Part shown: positions 8,544-16,025 of the stretch, piece after piece
Layout: every line of letters begins with the position of its first letter
How positions within the stretch are numbered: the stretch's first letter is position 1
NCBI RefSeq assembly: GCF_023757625.1
Contig: NZ_JALGBZ010000002.1
Span: 496,001-560,000, forward strand
Source of the DNA: Halomonas sp. S3-1-1
Lineage (GTDB): Bacteria; Pseudomonadota; Gammaproteobacteria; Pseudomonadales; Halomonadaceae
DNA: 64,000 nucleotides
Direction: 5' to 3'
Made by a program: the position numbers and the translations under genes
The notes under the pieces: generated by a model
The model's input: the letters and a program-made list of their open reading frames with translations, nothing else
Database searches by the model: none
What the model was told of the DNA's origin: nothing

Positions 8544-8846
8544 ATGCGCTCTGTGATCCTGGAGCAGATCTACACCATCGTGGCCCAAATTCCCGAAGGG
8601 CGGGTGACCACCTACGGGCGTATCGCGGCGATGACCGAAGGCGCCACGGCGCGCTCGGTCGGCTCCGCCATGCGGCATCTGCCCGAGGGTCACGAGCTTC
8701 CCTGGCACCGGGTGATCTCGGCAAGCCTTGCGCTGGCCGACCACGGCGGTGCGGCCCGCCAGCACGAAAAGCTGCGCGCCGAAGGGGTTGCTTTCGACGA
8801 CAAGGGCCGGGTGCCGCGCCATCTGGTATGGCCGGACACCCCGTAG
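8544..8846 (+). CDS. atl: Alkyltransferase-like protein (Atl, MGMT family)
   Basis: The 100-residue protein matches the DNA-binding domain of O6-alkylguanine-DNA alkyltransferase: RVTTYGRIAAM, the helix-turn-helix with ARSVGSAMRHLP, and LPWHRVI. The catalytic Cys of PCHR is replaced by Trp (PWHR), the hallmark of Atl proteins. These bind O6-alkylguanine without removing it and hand the lesion to nucleotide excision repair. The start at 8544 follows AAGAGG. The stop codon TAG is part of the first unit of a downstream REP-like repeat. Length equals that of the short Vibrio-type Atl proteins. Confidence 0.9.
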   Translation: MRSVILEQIYTIVAQIPEGRVTTYGRIAAMTEGATARSVGSAMRHLPEGHELPWHRVISASLALADHGGAARQHEKLRAEGVAFDDKGRVPRHLVWPDTP

Positions 8847-9050
8847 GAGCAGGCGTCAGCCAGCGATGCAGCGCGCAGCGCTGCCGGTGTGTTAGGCGGG
8901 ATGGCCACATAACGGGCCGCTATCACCCGGGGGCGGCTAACGCCGCCATCGCCCAATGAATTGGGCTCCTACAATAGTGCTGTAACTCTACCTACCGTAG
9001 GAGCAGGCTTTAGCCAACCCCGGCAGCGCATAGCGCTGCCGGGGTTGGCC
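8843..9050. repeat. REP-like palindromic repeat block between convergent genes
   Basis: Two copies of GTAGGAGCAGGC followed by a TCAGCC/TTAGCC variant start at 8843 and 8997, and an inverted copy GCTCCTAC lies at 8965-8972. The second unit contains a perfect 17-bp hairpin: GCCAACCCCGGCAGCGC (9013-9029), loop ATA, then the exact complement (9033-9049). The first unit has a decayed version. The block resembles gammaproteobacterial REP/BIME elements and lies between the 3' ends of atl and the nitrilase gene, where it may also end transcription. Confidence 0.7.
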
Positions 9051-9076
9051 GGGGCGGCGTTATGGTCTGTTTTATC

Positions 9077-10645
9077 TCAATCGTCCAGATTCGCCCCGGA
9101 CTTCCAGGACCAGTCGCGCCAGCGCAGGTCGAACAGATCCTTGCGGCGGTCTTTCAGGTTGGTGACCGAGCCTTCGGCGCGCACCACCGTGAGTCGCGTC
9201 AGGTCGAGATCCGAGAAGAAGATCATCTCGGTGTTGGGCGTGGTTTCCGCCAGTACCGCGTCGTGGGGGAAGGCGAAGTCCGAGGGCGTGAATACCGCCG
9301 ACTGGGCGTACTGGATGTCGAGGTTCTCGATCGACGGCAGGTTGCCCACACTCCCGCATAGCACCACGTAGCACTCGTTTTCGATCGCCCGGGCCTGGCC
9401 GCAGTGACGCACGCGCAGGTAGCCGTTTTTGGTGTCGGTCCAGAAGGGCACGAACAGAATGTCCATGTCCTGATCGGCGAGCAGCCGGCCAAGCTCCGGA
9501 AACTCGACGTCATAGCAGATCAAAATACCCACGCGGCCGGCGTCGGTGTCGAACACCTGCAGATCATCGCCGCCTTCGATTACCCAGTCGCGGCGCTCCT
9601 GAGGGGTGATGTGCAGCTTCGCCTGCTTTTCGATCTCGCCGTCGCGGTGAAAGAGGTACGCCACGTTGTAGAGGCGGTCGTCTGCACCTGCCTCGATCAT
9701 CGACCCGCCAACGATGTTGATGTTGTAGGAGACCGCCATACGCGACAACTCGCTTTTGAAGCGCTCGGTAAAGCCGGCGAGAAAACGCACCGCGGCCATC
9801 TGGTCCTGCTGGGCGGCACGGTCCTGTAGGCCCATCAGCGGCGCGTTGAAAAGCTCCGGGAACACGGCGAAGTCGCTTTGGTAATCCGACAGCGCATCGA
9901 CGAAGTACTCGATCTGCTGAAGCGCGGCCTCCACCGAGGAGAATTCACGCATCTGCCACTGCACCGCGCCGACGCGTACCTGAGTGGGACGGGTATCGAG
10001 CACGCTGTCGGCGGGCTCGAACAGGATGTTGTTCCACTCCAGAAGCGTAGCGTAGCCGCGGGACTGGGCGTCCTCCGGCAGGTACTTGCGCAACAGCCGC
10101 TTGACCTGGAAGTCGTTGGCCAGCTGGAACGATAAGATCGGATCGTAGATCTCCTTGCGCGAGACCTTGTCGATGTACTGGGCCGGTGTCAGCTCGTCGG
10201 CGTACTGATGATACTCCGGAATGCGCCCACCGGCGAGAATCGCGCGCAGGTTGTGCGAGCGGCAGAGCTCCTTGCGCGCCTCGTAAAGGCGCCGGCCCAG
10301 CCGGTAGCCGCGATAATCCGGGTGAATCAGCACGTCGAGGCCGTACATCGCGTCACCCTCTTCGTCATTGAGGATGACTTCGCGGTGGCCGATCAAATCG
10401 TCGTAGCGGTGGGGATTGGAGAACTCGTCGTAATCCACCTGAACGGTGAGCGCCACGCCCACCAGCACGCCGTCGTCCTCGATGGCGATCTGGCCGTCGG
10501 GGAAGGCTTGGATCAGTTTGTCGATGGTGTGCTTGGGCCAGGCGCCGCCGATGTCGTGATAAACCGCGTCCATCAGCGTTTTCAGCTGGTCGTAGTCGTC
10601 GCTCGTCAGGTTGCGAAGATTGAGATGCAGCTCTTCAAGGGACAT
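9077..10645 (-). CDS. Bifunctional GNAT N-acetyltransferase / carbon-nitrogen hydrolase (nitrilase superfamily)
   Basis: This 522-residue cytoplasmic protein joins two enzymes. Residues about 8-200 are a GNAT acetyltransferase with the acetyl-CoA loop in VLIHPDYRGYRLGRRLYEAR. Residues about 225-505 are a nitrilase-fold hydrolase with the complete catalytic triad: Glu in FAVFPELFNAPLMG, Lys in KQAKLHITPQERR and Cys in ILICYDVEFPELGRLL. Proteins with this exact two-domain order occur in many bacteria but the joint reaction is unproven; an amide made or cleaved next to an acetylation step is plausible. The start at 10645 is an ATG. The gene stands between two repeat-containing or transporter regions and gives no pathway hint. 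Confidence 0.88.
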   Translation of the reverse strand: MSLEELHLNLRNLTSDDYDQLKTLMDAVYHDIGGAWPKHTIDKLIQAFPDGQIAIEDDGVLVGVALTVQVDYDEFSNPHRYDDLIGHREVILNDEEGDAMYGLDVLIHPDYRGYRLGRRLYEARKELCRSHNLRAILAGGRIPEYHQYADELTPAQYIDKVSRKEIYDPILSFQLANDFQVKRLLRKYLPEDAQSRGYATLLEWNNILFEPADSVLDTRPTQVRVGAVQWQMREFSSVEAALQQIEYFVDALSDYQSDFAVFPELFNAPLMGLQDRAAQQDQMAAVRFLAGFTERFKSELSRMAVSYNINIVGGSMIEAGADDRLYNVAYLFHRDGEIEKQAKLHITPQERRDWVIEGGDDLQVFDTDAGRVGILICYDVEFPELGRLLADQDMDILFVPFWTDTKNGYLRVRHCGQARAIENECYVVLCGSVGNLPSIENLDIQYAQSAVFTPSDFAFPHDAVLAETTPNTEMIFFSDLDLTRLTVVRAEGSVTNLKDRRKDLFDLRWRDWSWKSGANLDD

Positions 10646-10698
10646 AGTCGTGGGTACCCACCGTTGAGAAAGACGTGAAAAAGAGTGTGACTAGTGTA

Positions 10699-11613
10699 TC
10701 ACTGCTGCGCGCTGCGGGCTTTTTTGCCGGCCATGCCGACCAGCGGGCGGGTGAGCGTCTGCGCCATGATCACGCCGGCCAGAATCAGCAGGCCGCCGTA
10801 GAGATGAAAGCTTGCAATCCGCTCGTCCAAAAACGCCATGGCGATCAGCGCGCTAAAAAGCGGCATCAAATTGATGAAGATGCTCGCCTGGTTGGCGCCG
10901 ATCTGGCGCACCGCGCGCATCCACAAAAAGGTGGTAATGATCGAGGCGGGAATGCCGGCGTAGAGAATCAGCCAGACGTTCTGGCCGTCGATCGGCGTCA
11001 TCGGCCCCAGAAGATAGGGCGGCAGCAAAAACAGCACCGCAAAGCAGACCTGGGCGTAAAGCATCACCCAAGGCGGCAGGTTCATCTGCCAGCGCTTGAG
11101 CATCACCCCGTAAAGGGCGTAGCAGATCGCGGCGATCACCATCAGCGCATCGCCAAAGGCGACCTCGAGCTTCAAAAGCGACAGCGGGTTGCCCTGGCCG
11201 AGCAGAATGCTCACGCCGACAAACGCCAACAGCCCGCCGATCACCCCGCCAAGCGTGGGCGGCTCGCGCAGAATCAGCGCGCTCAAAAGCACCGTCAAAA
11301 GCGGCACCATGGCGGCGAGAATTCCCATGTTGGTGGCGGTAGTGGTTTCCGCCGCCACGTACCCAAGACCCTGCCAAAGCCCCATGCCGAGTAGCCCTAG
11401 CGTGGCAAGCTTTGGCCAGTTGCGGCGAATCTCCGGAAGATGCTTGAGCGTGGCCGGCAGCACCAGCGGCGTCATGACTAGCAAAGCGAGAAACCAGCGC
11501 AAAAAGGCGATGCTGCTCGGCGCGATGGTACCGACGGTGAGTTGGTTGATGGTCATGTTGCCCGACCAGATCATCACCGTGGCCAGCGGAGCGAGGAAGT
11601 AAATCAACGGCAT
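10699..11613 (-). CDS. EamA/DMT-family transporter
   Basis: The 304-residue protein has ten predicted membrane helices arranged as two EamA repeats, the layout of drug/metabolite transporters (RhaT/YdcZ type). It opens with LIYFLAPLATVMIWSGNMTINQLTVG. Each repeat ends in the usual loop, for example GLGYVAAETTTATNMGIL and TTFLWMRAVRQIGANQASIFINLMPLF, shown here in part. The start at 11613 lies behind AAGGAACC. The substrate is unknown; members export amino acids, purines or drugs. It is divergent from fadH, with a 234-bp gap. Confidence 0.85.
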   Translation of the reverse strand: MPLIYFLAPLATVMIWSGNMTINQLTVGTIAPSSIAFLRWFLALLVMTPLVLPATLKHLPEIRRNWPKLATLGLLGMGLWQGLGYVAAETTTATNMGILAAMVPLLTVLLSALILREPPTLGGVIGGLLAFVGVSILLGQGNPLSLLKLEVAFGDALMVIAAICYALYGVMLKRWQMNLPPWVMLYAQVCFAVLFLLPPYLLGPMTPIDGQNVWLILYAGIPASIITTFLWMRAVRQIGANQASIFINLMPLFSALIAMAFLDERIASFHLYGGLLILAGVIMAQTLTRPLVGMAGKKARSAQQ

Positions 11614-11783
11614 AGCGGGTTCCTTGTTCGTTAGCCGGTTAATGTGACGCGCTTTTGGCGCGTGGGCAAGAGGGCAAAACCAAAACCCTTGCGCCGCCAC
11701 AGGGCGCCGACGCTGTACGCCGGCCGGCCAATGTCATACGCTTGTTTGAATATTGTTTAGAACGCGCCGTAAAAGCGCTTGCT

Positions 11784-11831
11784 ACGATTTCAACAACGAT
11801 TCCAGCAACGATTTTAATAACGACTTCAACA
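11784..11831. repeat. Four imperfect 12-bp tandem repeats upstream of fadH
   Basis: Units are ACGATTTCAACA, ACGATTCCAGCA, ACGATTTTAATA and ACGACTTCAACA, directly adjacent and ending 16 bp before the fadH start. The remaining part of the 234-bp divergent gap (11614-11847) holds no supported gene. Confidence 0.6.
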
Positions 11832-11847
11832 ACGCCGAGAGACCGTG

Positions 11848-13869
11848 ATGACAAAGCCGCTCGCCTATCCGCACCTGTTCACGCCCATAACGCTTGGCCA
11901 TCTGACGCTCCCCAACCGCGTGCTGATGGGCTCGATGCACACCAATCTCGAGGAGACCCGTGGCGGCTTCGCCCGGTTGGCGGCGTTCTACGCCGAGCGC
12001 GCTCGCTTGGGCGTGAGTTTGATCGTCACCGGTGGCATCGCCCCCAACCCGGAAGGCGCGGTGTTCGAAGGCGCGAGCGCTCTGGTCGATGAGTCAGAGC
12101 TTTCCGAGCACCGCCAGGTCGTGGACGCCGTGCACGCCGAGGGCGGGCATCTGTGCATGCAGATTCTGCACGCCGGGCGCTACGCCTACTCGCCGAAATT
12201 GGTCGCGCCCTCGGCGCTGCAGGCGCCGATCAACCCGCACGCTCCAAGAGCGCTGGATACCCACGAGGTCGAACAGCAGATCGACGACTACGTGCGCTGC
12301 GCGCTGCTCGCCCAAAAAGCGGGCTACGACGGCGTCGAGGTGATGGGCTCGGAAGGGTATCTGATCAATCAGTTCATCTGCCGACGCACCAACCAGCGCG
12401 ATGATGAGTGGGGCGGGGATTTTCAGGCGCGGATCCGCTTTCCGGTGGAGATCGTGAAGCGCATTCGCGAGGCGGTGGGCGAGCGCTTTCTGCTCATCTT
12501 TCGCCTCTCGATGATCGATCTGGTCGAAGAGGGCAGCAGCTGGGAGGAGGTCGTGGCGCTTGGCCAGGCGATCGAGGCGGCGGGAGCCAACGTGATCAAC
12601 ACCGGCATCGGCTGGCACGAGGCGCGGGTGCCGACCATCGTCACCAGCGTGCCGCGCGCGGCGTTCACCGAAGTGACCCAGCGGATTCGCTCGGCGCTGT
12701 CGATTCCGCTGATCACCACCAACCGCATTAACATGCCGGAGGTGGCCGAGCGTGTGCTGGCCGAGGGCCACGCCGACATGGTCTCGATGGCGCGCCCGTT
12801 TCTCGCCGACCCGGCCTGGGTGCAAAAGGCCGCCCAGGGCCAGAGCGATGAGATCAATACCTGTATCGCCTGCAACCAGGCGTGTCTGGATCACACCTTC
12901 GCCGGCAAGCTGACATCGTGTCTGGTCAACCCGCGGGCGTGCCACGAAACCGAGTTCAGCCTTGCACCCACTGAAACTTCCAAGCGGGTAGCGGTGGTCG
13001 GCGGCGGCCCGGCGGGGCTCGCCACGGCGGTGGCGGCGGCCGGCCGCGGCCACGCGGTGACGCTGTTCGAGCGCCAGGGCGAGCTTGGCGGGCAGTTCAA
13101 TTACGCGCGCAAGATTCCCGGCAAGGAGGAGTTCGACGAAACGCTGCGCTACTTCCACGTCATGCTGGATAAATACGCCGTTAAGGTGCGCCTGAACATG
13201 GAAGCCACCGCCGAGGCGCTTGCCGATTTCGACGCGGTGGTGATCGCCACCGGCGTGACGCCGCGCGCGCTCGATCTTCCCGGCGCGGATCACCCGAGCG
13301 TGCTTAGCTACGCCGATGCGATTGAACAGCCGGACCGTGTCGGGCCCGAGGTGGCGGTGATCGGCGCCGGCGGCATCGGCTTCGACGTCTCCGAGCTTTT
13401 GTCCCACGTGGGGCATCCGGCGCTCGATGTAGACGCTTGGTGCCAGGAGTGGGGCGTGGATTTGAAGGTCAGCGAGCGTGGCGGCCTCACGGCACCCAAC
13501 CCGCCGGTACCGGCCCGGCGCATCACCATGCTTCAGCGTAAAAGCTCGAAGCCCGGCAAGGGCCTTGGCAAGACCACCGGCTGGGTGCACCGCGCCGCGC
13601 TCAAGGCGCGCGGAGTGAAAACCCTCGTTGGCTGCGAATATCTGCGCATTGACGACGAGGGGCTGCACATTCGCCAAAACGGCGAAGAGCAGGTGCTGAA
13701 GGTGGACAGCATCGTGGTCTGCGCCGGGCAGGAGTCGGTGCGCGATCTCGTCACACCCCTTGAACACGCTGGGGGCGAGGTGTACGTGATCGGCGGCGCC
13801 GATGAAGCTTCCGAGCTCGACGCCAAGCGGGCGATCGATCAGGGCATGCGCTTGGCGGCGACGCTCTAG
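11848..13869 (+). CDS. fadH: NADPH-dependent 2,4-dienoyl-CoA reductase
   Basis: The 673-residue enzyme reduces 2,4-dienoyl-CoA during beta-oxidation of unsaturated fatty acids, using FMN, FAD and a 4Fe-4S cluster. Residues 1-340 form the old-yellow-enzyme TIM barrel (FTPITLGHLTLPNRVLMGSM; ILHAGRYAYSP). The cluster motif C-x2-C-x3-C-x11-C follows (CIACNQAC, then TSCLVNP). Next comes the Rossmann FAD/NADPH module with VVGGGPAGLATAVAAA and VIGAGGIGFDVSELL. The length matches E. coli FadH (672). The ATG at 11848 is immediately preceded by an in-frame GTG, so either could be used. It appears monocistronic. Confidence 0.94.
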   Translation: MTKPLAYPHLFTPITLGHLTLPNRVLMGSMHTNLEETRGGFARLAAFYAERARLGVSLIVTGGIAPNPEGAVFEGASALVDESELSEHRQVVDAVHAEGGHLCMQILHAGRYAYSPKLVAPSALQAPINPHAPRALDTHEVEQQIDDYVRCALLAQKAGYDGVEVMGSEGYLINQFICRRTNQRDDEWGGDFQARIRFPVEIVKRIREAVGERFLLIFRLSMIDLVEEGSSWEEVVALGQAIEAAGANVINTGIGWHEARVPTIVTSVPRAAFTEVTQRIRSALSIPLITTNRINMPEVAERVLAEGHADMVSMARPFLADPAWVQKAAQGQSDEINTCIACNQACLDHTFAGKLTSCLVNPRACHETEFSLAPTETSKRVAVVGGGPAGLATAVAAAGRGHAVTLFERQGELGGQFNYARKIPGKEEFDETLRYFHVMLDKYAVKVRLNMEATAEALADFDAVVIATGVTPRALDLPGADHPSVLSYADAIEQPDRVGPEVAVIGAGGIGFDVSELLSHVGHPALDVDAWCQEWGVDLKVSERGGLTAPNPPVPARRITMLQRKSSKPGKGLGKTTGWVHRAALKARGVKTLVGCEYLRIDDEGLHIRQNGEEQVLKVDSIVVCAGQESVRDLVTPLEHAGGEVYVIGGADEASELDAKRAIDQGMRLAATL

Positions 13870-13887
13870 GCGGCGTTTAGAGCCCGT

Positions 13888-13965
13888 ATGACGCTTTCAT
13901 TGGATTAGCGCTAGACTGAGACCCTCTTGCCCGCGGCGCGCGTACCGCTCGCCGCGGGCGTTTTC
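13888..13965 (+). promoter_or_regulatory. Putative promoter and leader hairpin between fadH and the threonine aldolase gene
   Basis: ATGACG (13888-13893), 18 bp and TAGACT (13912-13917) make a plausible promoter. Just downstream is a perfect 10-bp GC stem, GCCCGCGGCG (13929-13938) with CGCCGCGGGC (13950-13959), followed by GTTTTCG. The hairpin may terminate fadH transcripts or act as a leader attenuator for the next gene. The promoter call is weaker than the hairpin. Confidence 0.4.
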
Positions 13966-14032
13966 GTACCGCAGCGTCCGGTGAGTGGCACCCAGCTCGC
14001 CCGCGCTCGTCAGCCACAAGGACCCATCCAAC

Positions 14033-15082
14033 ATGCCTTCGGAGTGCACCCCCCGGTTTCTCGCCAGCGACAACACCTCGGGTATCTGCCCGGAAGCGAT
14101 GCAGTACCTGATGAAGGCCAACGATAGCGATGATCTGGCCTACGGCAACGATACCTGGACCGCGCGCGCGGCGGATCGATTTCGCGAAATGTTCGATTTC
14201 GACTGCGACGTGTTTTTCGTGTTCAACGGTACCGCCGCCAACTCGCTGGCGCTTTCGGCCATGGGGCGCAGCTACCACAGCGTGATCTGCCACGAGCTCG
14301 CCCATATCGAAACCGACGAGTGCGGCGGCCCGGAGTTCTTCTCCAACGGCGCCAAGCTTTTGACCTCGCCCGGCGCCAACGGCAAGCTCACCCCGGACGG
14401 CATCGAGGCGCTGGTCACCAAGCGCTCCGACATCCATTATCCCAAGCCCAAAGTCGTCTCGCTCACCCAGGCTACCGAAGTGGGGACGGTGTATTCGCGT
14501 GAGGAGCTTTTAGCCATTCGCGCGGTGGCGGACAAGCATGATCTTCGCCTGCACATGGACGGCGCGCGCTTCGCCAATGCCTGCGCAAGCCTGGGCGCAA
14601 GCCCGGCGGAGCTGACCTGGCAGGTGGGCGTGGACGCGCTCTGCTTTTCCGGCACCAAAAACGGGCTGGCCTTTGGCGAGGCGATTTTGTTCTTCAACCG
14701 CGAGCTCGCCGAGGACTTCTCCTATCGCTGCAAGCAGGCCGGCCAGCTCGCCTCCAAGATGCGCTACGTCTCCGCCCCCTGGCTTGGGCTTTTGGAAAGT
14801 GGCGCCTGGCTGACCAATGCCCAGCACGCCAACGCCATGGCGCGCTATCTCAGTGAGGGCTTGCAGCAGCTTCCCGATGTATCGCTGATGTTCCCCACCC
14901 AAGCCAACAGCGTGTTCGTCGAGCTTCCTGCCCACGTGGTCGAGACGTTAAGAGCCCGCGGCTGGACGTTCTATACCTTCATCGGCGCCGGCGGGGCGCG
15001 CTTCGTATGCGCCTGGAACACCACCGTCGAGCTTCTGGACCAGCTTCTGGCCGATGTCAGCGAGGCAATGAGCGCACGCTAG
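14033..15082 (+). CDS. ltaE: Low-specificity L-threonine aldolase
   Basis: This 349-residue PLP enzyme splits L-threonine or L-allo-threonine into glycine and acetaldehyde in the cytoplasm. Recognisable parts are FLASDNTSGICPEAM at the N terminus, the cofactor-binding GTAANSLALSAM, the HMDGARFANA aspartate motif and the Schiff-base lysine in CFSGTKNGLAFGEAI. The ATG at 14033 has AAGGA upstream and places the family N terminus correctly. It is convergent with the ialB-like gene. The leader contains a strong hairpin (13929-13959). Confidence 0.92.
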   Translation: MPSECTPRFLASDNTSGICPEAMQYLMKANDSDDLAYGNDTWTARAADRFREMFDFDCDVFFVFNGTAANSLALSAMGRSYHSVICHELAHIETDECGGPEFFSNGAKLLTSPGANGKLTPDGIEALVTKRSDIHYPKPKVVSLTQATEVGTVYSREELLAIRAVADKHDLRLHMDGARFANACASLGASPAELTWQVGVDALCFSGTKNGLAFGEAILFFNRELAEDFSYRCKQAGQLASKMRYVSAPWLGLLESGAWLTNAQHANAMARYLSEGLQQLPDVSLMFPTQANSVFVELPAHVVETLRARGWTFYTFIGAGGARFVCAWNTTVELLDQLLADVSEAMSAR

Positions 15083-15090
15083 AAACGCGC

Positions 15091-15113
15091 GCGCCGCACA
15101 TGAAAGTGCGGCG
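15091..15113. terminator. Short GC hairpin between convergent genes
   Basis: CGCCGCAC (15092-15099) pairs perfectly with GTGCGGCG (15106-15113) around ATGAAA. There is no T-run, so termination is only suggested by its place between two 3' ends. Confidence 0.35.
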
Positions 15114-15134
15114 TGCGGTGCGGGGAAGGCGGGA

Positions 15135-15653
15135 TCAGGGCGAGATTTGCTGGCTCGCGCTGGTAAAGCCCATGAGCGACAGGTTCAGATCCAGACGCTG
15201 GCCGTCCGGCGCGATGGCGCTGACGGTCGCGGTAGAGCCGCCGCGAAGCTGCTGCAGAAGGCTTGCTTCCAGCGGCAGATCCGCCCGGCAGCCCTGCTCT
15301 TGGCAGAACTGGTAGGGAAATCCGACCGGCTCGTTGCTGTCGACCTGCAGCTGCATGCCCGGCGCCAGGTTAACGCCCAGCGGCATGACGAAGGCCATCA
15401 CCGCCATGCCCTGGGCCTGGGGTGGGTAGCCCACCATGGCGCGCATCAGCGGCTCGTTGCTGTCCGGATTGTTGACGATCTGGTTCATGGTGCAGCTCTG
15501 CTGGCCGGTATTGCCGGCAGGGCAGCGCACTTCCCAATCCTGAAAGCGCTGGGTATCGACGTTCGGGGCGCTCTGCTGGGCCTGAACCGTTGAAGCGGCG
15601 GTGGCCGCCAGCAGGGGAAGTAAAGCGGTAATCAGCGCGCGACGAATCGGCAT
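15135..15653 (-). CDS. Invasion-associated locus B (IalB) family periplasmic protein
   Basis: The 172-residue protein has a signal peptide (MPIRRALITALLPLLAAT, cleaved probably after VQA-Q) and then the IalB fold. Typical elements are FQDWEVRCPAG, a Cys in QQSCTMNQIV, the hydrophobic MAVMAFVMPLGVNL strand and the FCQEQGCRADLPL segment. Four cysteines in the mature part suggest two disulfides. IalB of Bartonella is tied to erythrocyte invasion, but free-living bacteria carry it with unknown function. The ATG at 15653 was chosen because of GGAG upstream and the signal peptide. The frame stays open further upstream through a 15-bp repeat array, which is discussed separately. Confidence 0.82.
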   Translation of the reverse strand: MPIRRALITALLPLLAATAASTVQAQQSAPNVDTQRFQDWEVRCPAGNTGQQSCTMNQIVNNPDSNEPLMRAMVGYPPQAQGMAVMAFVMPLGVNLAPGMQLQVDSNEPVGFPYQFCQEQGCRADLPLEASLLQQLRGGSTATVSAIAPDGQRLDLNLSLMGFTSASQQISP

Positions 15654-15669
15654 ACGTTCATATCTCCGG

Positions 15670-15757
15670 GTGTTGTAAAAGCAAGTGTTGTAAAAGCAAG
15701 CGTCAGAAAAGCAAATGTTGGAACAGCCAGTGTTGTAAAAGCAGGCATAGAAAGCAA
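15670..15757. repeat. 15-bp tandem repeat array upstream of the ialB-like gene
   Basis: About six units of GTGTTGTAAAAGCAA and variants run from 15670 to 15757; two adjacent units are identical (15670-15684, 15685-15699). On the minus strand the array is in frame with the following gene and would read as the pentapeptide CFYNT. The array lies in the leader of that gene. Confidence 0.7.
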
Positions 15758-15935
15758 GCGTATCAACGGTCAGGTAGGCGCCTTTCGGCGTGACCTGAGT
15801 TAGTGCTTCCCATTCGAACATGAGCCGCCCCCCGGGTTCCAGTACCGCGTAAAAGCGGTAGGCGAAACATCCTGTTTTCAACCCGAAATTCATTCTAGCG
15901 TTGAAGTTTTTATCACTCTTTTTCGATTAATGCTG

Positions 15936-15946
15936 TCTACGCTAAT
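15936..15946 (+). promoter_or_regulatory. Putative sigma-S-type promoter of the prkA operon
   Basis: TCTACGCT (15936-15943) followed by AAT matches the extended -10 of general-stress promoters (KCTAYRCT). It lies 82 bp before prkA. The E. coli homologues yeaGH are known RpoS targets. No clear -35 is needed or seen. Confidence 0.45.
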
Positions 15947-16025
15947 AGAGCGATACCTCGTTTGGTACACCGCACTGACAGGGTGGTTGAGCGGTATACC
16001 TGAGGCTGGGCCACAGGAGAGTTCA

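Noticed and set aside
10675-11394. 239-codon plus-strand frame across the EamA transporter gene
   Set aside because: Composition is His/Gln/Lys-rich and irregular, as expected for the complement of a membrane protein gene; the minus-strand gene has two EamA repeats.
12094-13767. 557-codon open frame antisense to fadH
   Set aside because: Same reasoning: a shadow frame of a GC-rich gene without motifs, opposite a clearly recognised enzyme.
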